Source: Nocardia jinanensis (GTDB lineage: Bacteria; Actinomycetota; Actinomycetes; Mycobacteriales; Mycobacteriaceae). From it: DNA of 64,000 bases. The stretch spans positions 250,550-314,549 of the forward strand of contig NZ_BMMH01000008.1 of the NCBI RefSeq assembly GCF_014645735.1. Direction: 5' to 3'. The notes beneath the pieces are model-generated. The model made no database searches and was not told the origin of the DNA. It was given only the letters and a program-made list of their open reading frames with translations. The position numbers and the translations under genes were made by a program. Of this stretch, positions 62,617 through 64,000 are shown piece after piece. Position 1 is the first letter of the stretch, and the number at the start of each line of letters is the position of its first letter.

Positions 62617-63411
62617 TCACCCCCGGTTGCGGCGCTGGTTCCGTTCGAAGACCAGCCGCAATCCGGTGATCGTGAGATGCGGTTCGTGGTGCTCGACGGT
62701 CTCGGACTCACCCACGATCAGCGGTGCGGCCGCACCGGTCGCCACCACCGCGACCCCCTCGTCGGCGAAACCGTCGATATCGTCGCGGATCCGATCCACC
62801 AGACCGTCCACCAGACCGGCGAAGCCGAAGATCGCCCCGGACTGGATACATTCGACGCTGTTCTTGCCCACCACCGATCGGGGCCGGGCCAACTCCACCC
62901 GGCGCAACGCGGCCCGTTCGATCAGGGCCTCGGTCGCGGTCTCCACCCCCGGCGCGATCACCCCGCCGAGGAACTCCCCCTTCGCCGATACGAGATCGAC
63001 GCAGATCGAAACACCGAAATCGACCACGATCGCGGCGCCACCGAACTGATGATGGGCGGCGAGACTGTTCACGATCCGGTCGGCGCCGACCTCTTTCGGA
63101 TTGTCCACCAACAGTGGAATTCCGGTCCGGACCCCGGGCTCCACCAGCAGATGCGGTACATGCTGCCAATACCGGTCCAGCATCGACCGCAGCTCGCGCA
63201 GCACCGGCGGCATGGTCGACAGACCCACCACCCCGGTCACCGCGTCGAGATCGGAGCCCACCAGCCCGCGCAGACTCATCGCGAACTCGTCAGCGGTATG
63301 CAACGGATTCGTGTGGATCCGCCAGTGCCGGACCAATTCGGACTGTGGCCCGGAGCCCGCGATCAACCCGACAACCGTGCTGGTCGTCCGGACGTCGATG
63401 GTCAGGAGCAT
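62617..63411 (-). CDS. coaX: CoaX-like type III pantothenate kinase homologue with altered motifs
   Basis: A 264-residue ASKHA-fold protein matching CoaX (Rv3600c): MLLTIDVRTTSTVVG at the N-terminus, GVRTGIPLLVDNPKEVGADR, IVVDFGVSICVDLVSAKGEF and GGVIAPGVETATEALIERAA. Active type III enzymes have D-x-G-N-T near the N-terminus and DFGTATT; here these are DVRTT and DFGVSIC, so both phosphate-binding loops are changed. CoaX of M. tuberculosis is also reported as non-functional in vivo. CoA synthesis probably relies on another pantothenate kinase. ATG at 63411. Follows panD by 17 bp. Confidence 0.88.
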   Translation of the reverse strand: MLLTIDVRTTSTVVGLIAGSGPQSELVRHWRIHTNPLHTADEFAMSLRGLVGSDLDAVTGVVGLSTMPPVLRELRSMLDRYWQHVPHLLVEPGVRTGIPLLVDNPKEVGADRIVNSLAAHHQFGGAAIVVDFGVSICVDLVSAKGEFLGGVIAPGVETATEALIERAALRRVELARPRSVVGKNSVECIQSGAIFGFAGLVDGLVDRIRDDIDGFADEGVAVVATGAAAPLIVGESETVEHHEPHLTITGLRLVFERNQRRNRG

Positions 63412-63428
63412 GCGGTCACCGCCGCCGC

Positions 63429-63848
63429 TCAGGCGAAGGTGAGATTGCGAGGGCTGATCAGATCCGAGCCCTCGGGCGCATGCGCCGGATCAGAACCCAG
63501 CTCGACCGGCCGGTTCCGGGCATCGACGAATACGACCTTCGGGTCGTACTCGCGCAGCTCGACCTCATCCATCATGCCGTAAGCGATGAGAATGACCAGA
63601 TCACCAGGATTGACCAGATGAGCGGCGGCACCGTTGATACCGATCACACCGGAACCGCGTTCGCCCGCGATCACATAGGTCTCGAGGCGGGCGCCGTTAT
63701 CGATATCGACGATGCAGACCTGCTCACCCTCGAGCAGATCGGCGGCATCGAGAAGATCCTGATCAATGGTCACCGAACCGACATAGTGCAGGTCGGCATG
63801 GGTCACGGTAGCCCGGTGAATCTTCGATTTCATCATGGTGCGCAACAT
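63429..63848 (-). CDS. panD: Aspartate 1-decarboxylase proenzyme
   Basis: A 139-residue pyruvoyl enzyme converting L-aspartate to beta-alanine for pantothenate and CoA. The self-cleavage Gly24-Ser25 site lies in HADLHYVGSVTIDQDLLDAA, with Lys9 and His11 (MKSKIHRATVTH) and Arg/Tyr residues of the active site (PGDLVILIAYGMMDE). I use the second ATG (63848, MLRTMMKSK) by alignment; the codon before it, at 63851, is also ATG. Upstream is repeat copy E. panC should lie beyond the right edge. Confidence 0.95.
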   Translation of the reverse strand: MLRTMMKSKIHRATVTHADLHYVGSVTIDQDLLDAADLLEGEQVCIVDIDNGARLETYVIAGERGSGVIGINGAAAHLVNPGDLVILIAYGMMDEVELREYDPKVVFVDARNRPVELGSDPAHAPEGSDLISPRNLTFA

Positions 63849-63866
63849 CATCGTCGCCTTTCTGTG

Positions 63867-63990
63867 TTTATTTGCCCCGCCTTCGGCGGGGCGGGGCGGG
63901 GCCCTATTAACCCCGGTTCTTCACTCCTTCGCTCAGTCGCTGCGCTCCTTCGCTACGTCGCTCCAGAACCGGGGCGGGCCCCGCCCACTG
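63867..63990 (+). repeat. Dispersed hairpin repeat, copy E
   Basis: Same orientation as A and B. Short hairpin GCCCCGCC TTC GGCGGGGC (63873-63891), outer stem GGGCGGGGCCC, TATTAA, inner stem CCCCGGTTCT, 44-base loop, AGAACCGGGG, CGGGCCCCGCCC. Its tail (TATTTGC on plus, GCAAATA toward panD) ends about 20 bp before the panD ATG. It lies at the window edge, so flanks beyond it are unseen. Confidence 0.92.
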
Positions 63991-64000
63991 AGGTAAACCA

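Overview
The window is one contiguous piece of high-GC actinobacterial chromosome, most likely from Nocardia or a close relative in the Mycobacteriales. The evidence is a set of lineage genes recognised by sequence (lsr2, carD, mhuD, kstR, clpC1 and a degenerate coaX) in an order that largely follows the Mycobacterium tuberculosis Rv3537-Rv3601 neighbourhood as I know it. No rRNA, tRNA, intact insertion sequence, phage or CRISPR array was seen.

Layout. 1-4.6 kb: small regulator/target pairs (HxlR, MerR with an old yellow enzyme, a WYL regulator with a DinB-like protein). 4.8-9.1 kb: steroid ring genes (a KstD-like flavoprotein divergent from kstD-hsd4B), with KstR-type palindromes in the shared promoter. 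9.2-17 kb: an accessory stretch with a secreted lipase, regulators, an unrecognised 403-residue protein, a methyltransferase, a flavin monooxygenase and four gene remnants (VapC-like, amidohydrolase, pyrophosphatase-like, metallo-beta-lactamase-like). 17.2-21.5 kb: a tight DUF4129 / membrane protein / MoxR / DUF58 / membrane protein operon. 21.8-30 kb: the cholesterol side-chain operon fadE34-fadE28-fadE29-chsH2-chsH1-ltp2, divergent from its repressor kstR. 30.3-32.9 kb: an OtsB/GH15 trehalose fusion. 33-36 kb: a zinc ABC importer with a Zur-type box. 36-38.8 kb: acyl-CoA dehydrogenase, enoyl-CoA hydratase and a small membrane protein. 39-49.6 kb: core genes rlmB-cysS, ispF-ispD-carD, an lpqE-like lipoprotein, radA, canB, mutY and a hydrolase. 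50-52.2 kb: mhuD, then a cobalamin riboswitch with cbtBA. 52.2-55.1 kb: OsmC, SRPBCC, an orphan histidine kinase and a VWA protein. 55.2-63.9 kb: clpC1, an FHA-HTH protein, lsr2, lysS, a cysteine dioxygenase/rhodanese pair, coaX and panD.

The most unusual signal is a dispersed repeat of about 120 bp present five times (24.45, 37.14, 44.88, 49.94 and 63.87 kb). Each copy can form a long two-part stem plus a short GC hairpin with a TTC/GAA triloop, and the short hairpin shows compensatory base changes between copies. In four of five copies the same end lies 15-35 bp before a start codon (chsH2, radA, mhuD, panD). The copy in the cholesterol operon adjoins chsH2, whose expected ATG is ATC here. 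A pair of diverged tandem units of about 163 bp precedes the radA copy.

Functional picture: the KstR loci together encode steroid ring dehydrogenation and release of the side chain. MhuD (heme iron), the zinc importer and CbtAB (cobalt) supply metals. PanD belongs to CoA synthesis, whereas CoaX carries altered phosphate-binding motifs. All functions are inferred from sequence read by eye; no database search was run.
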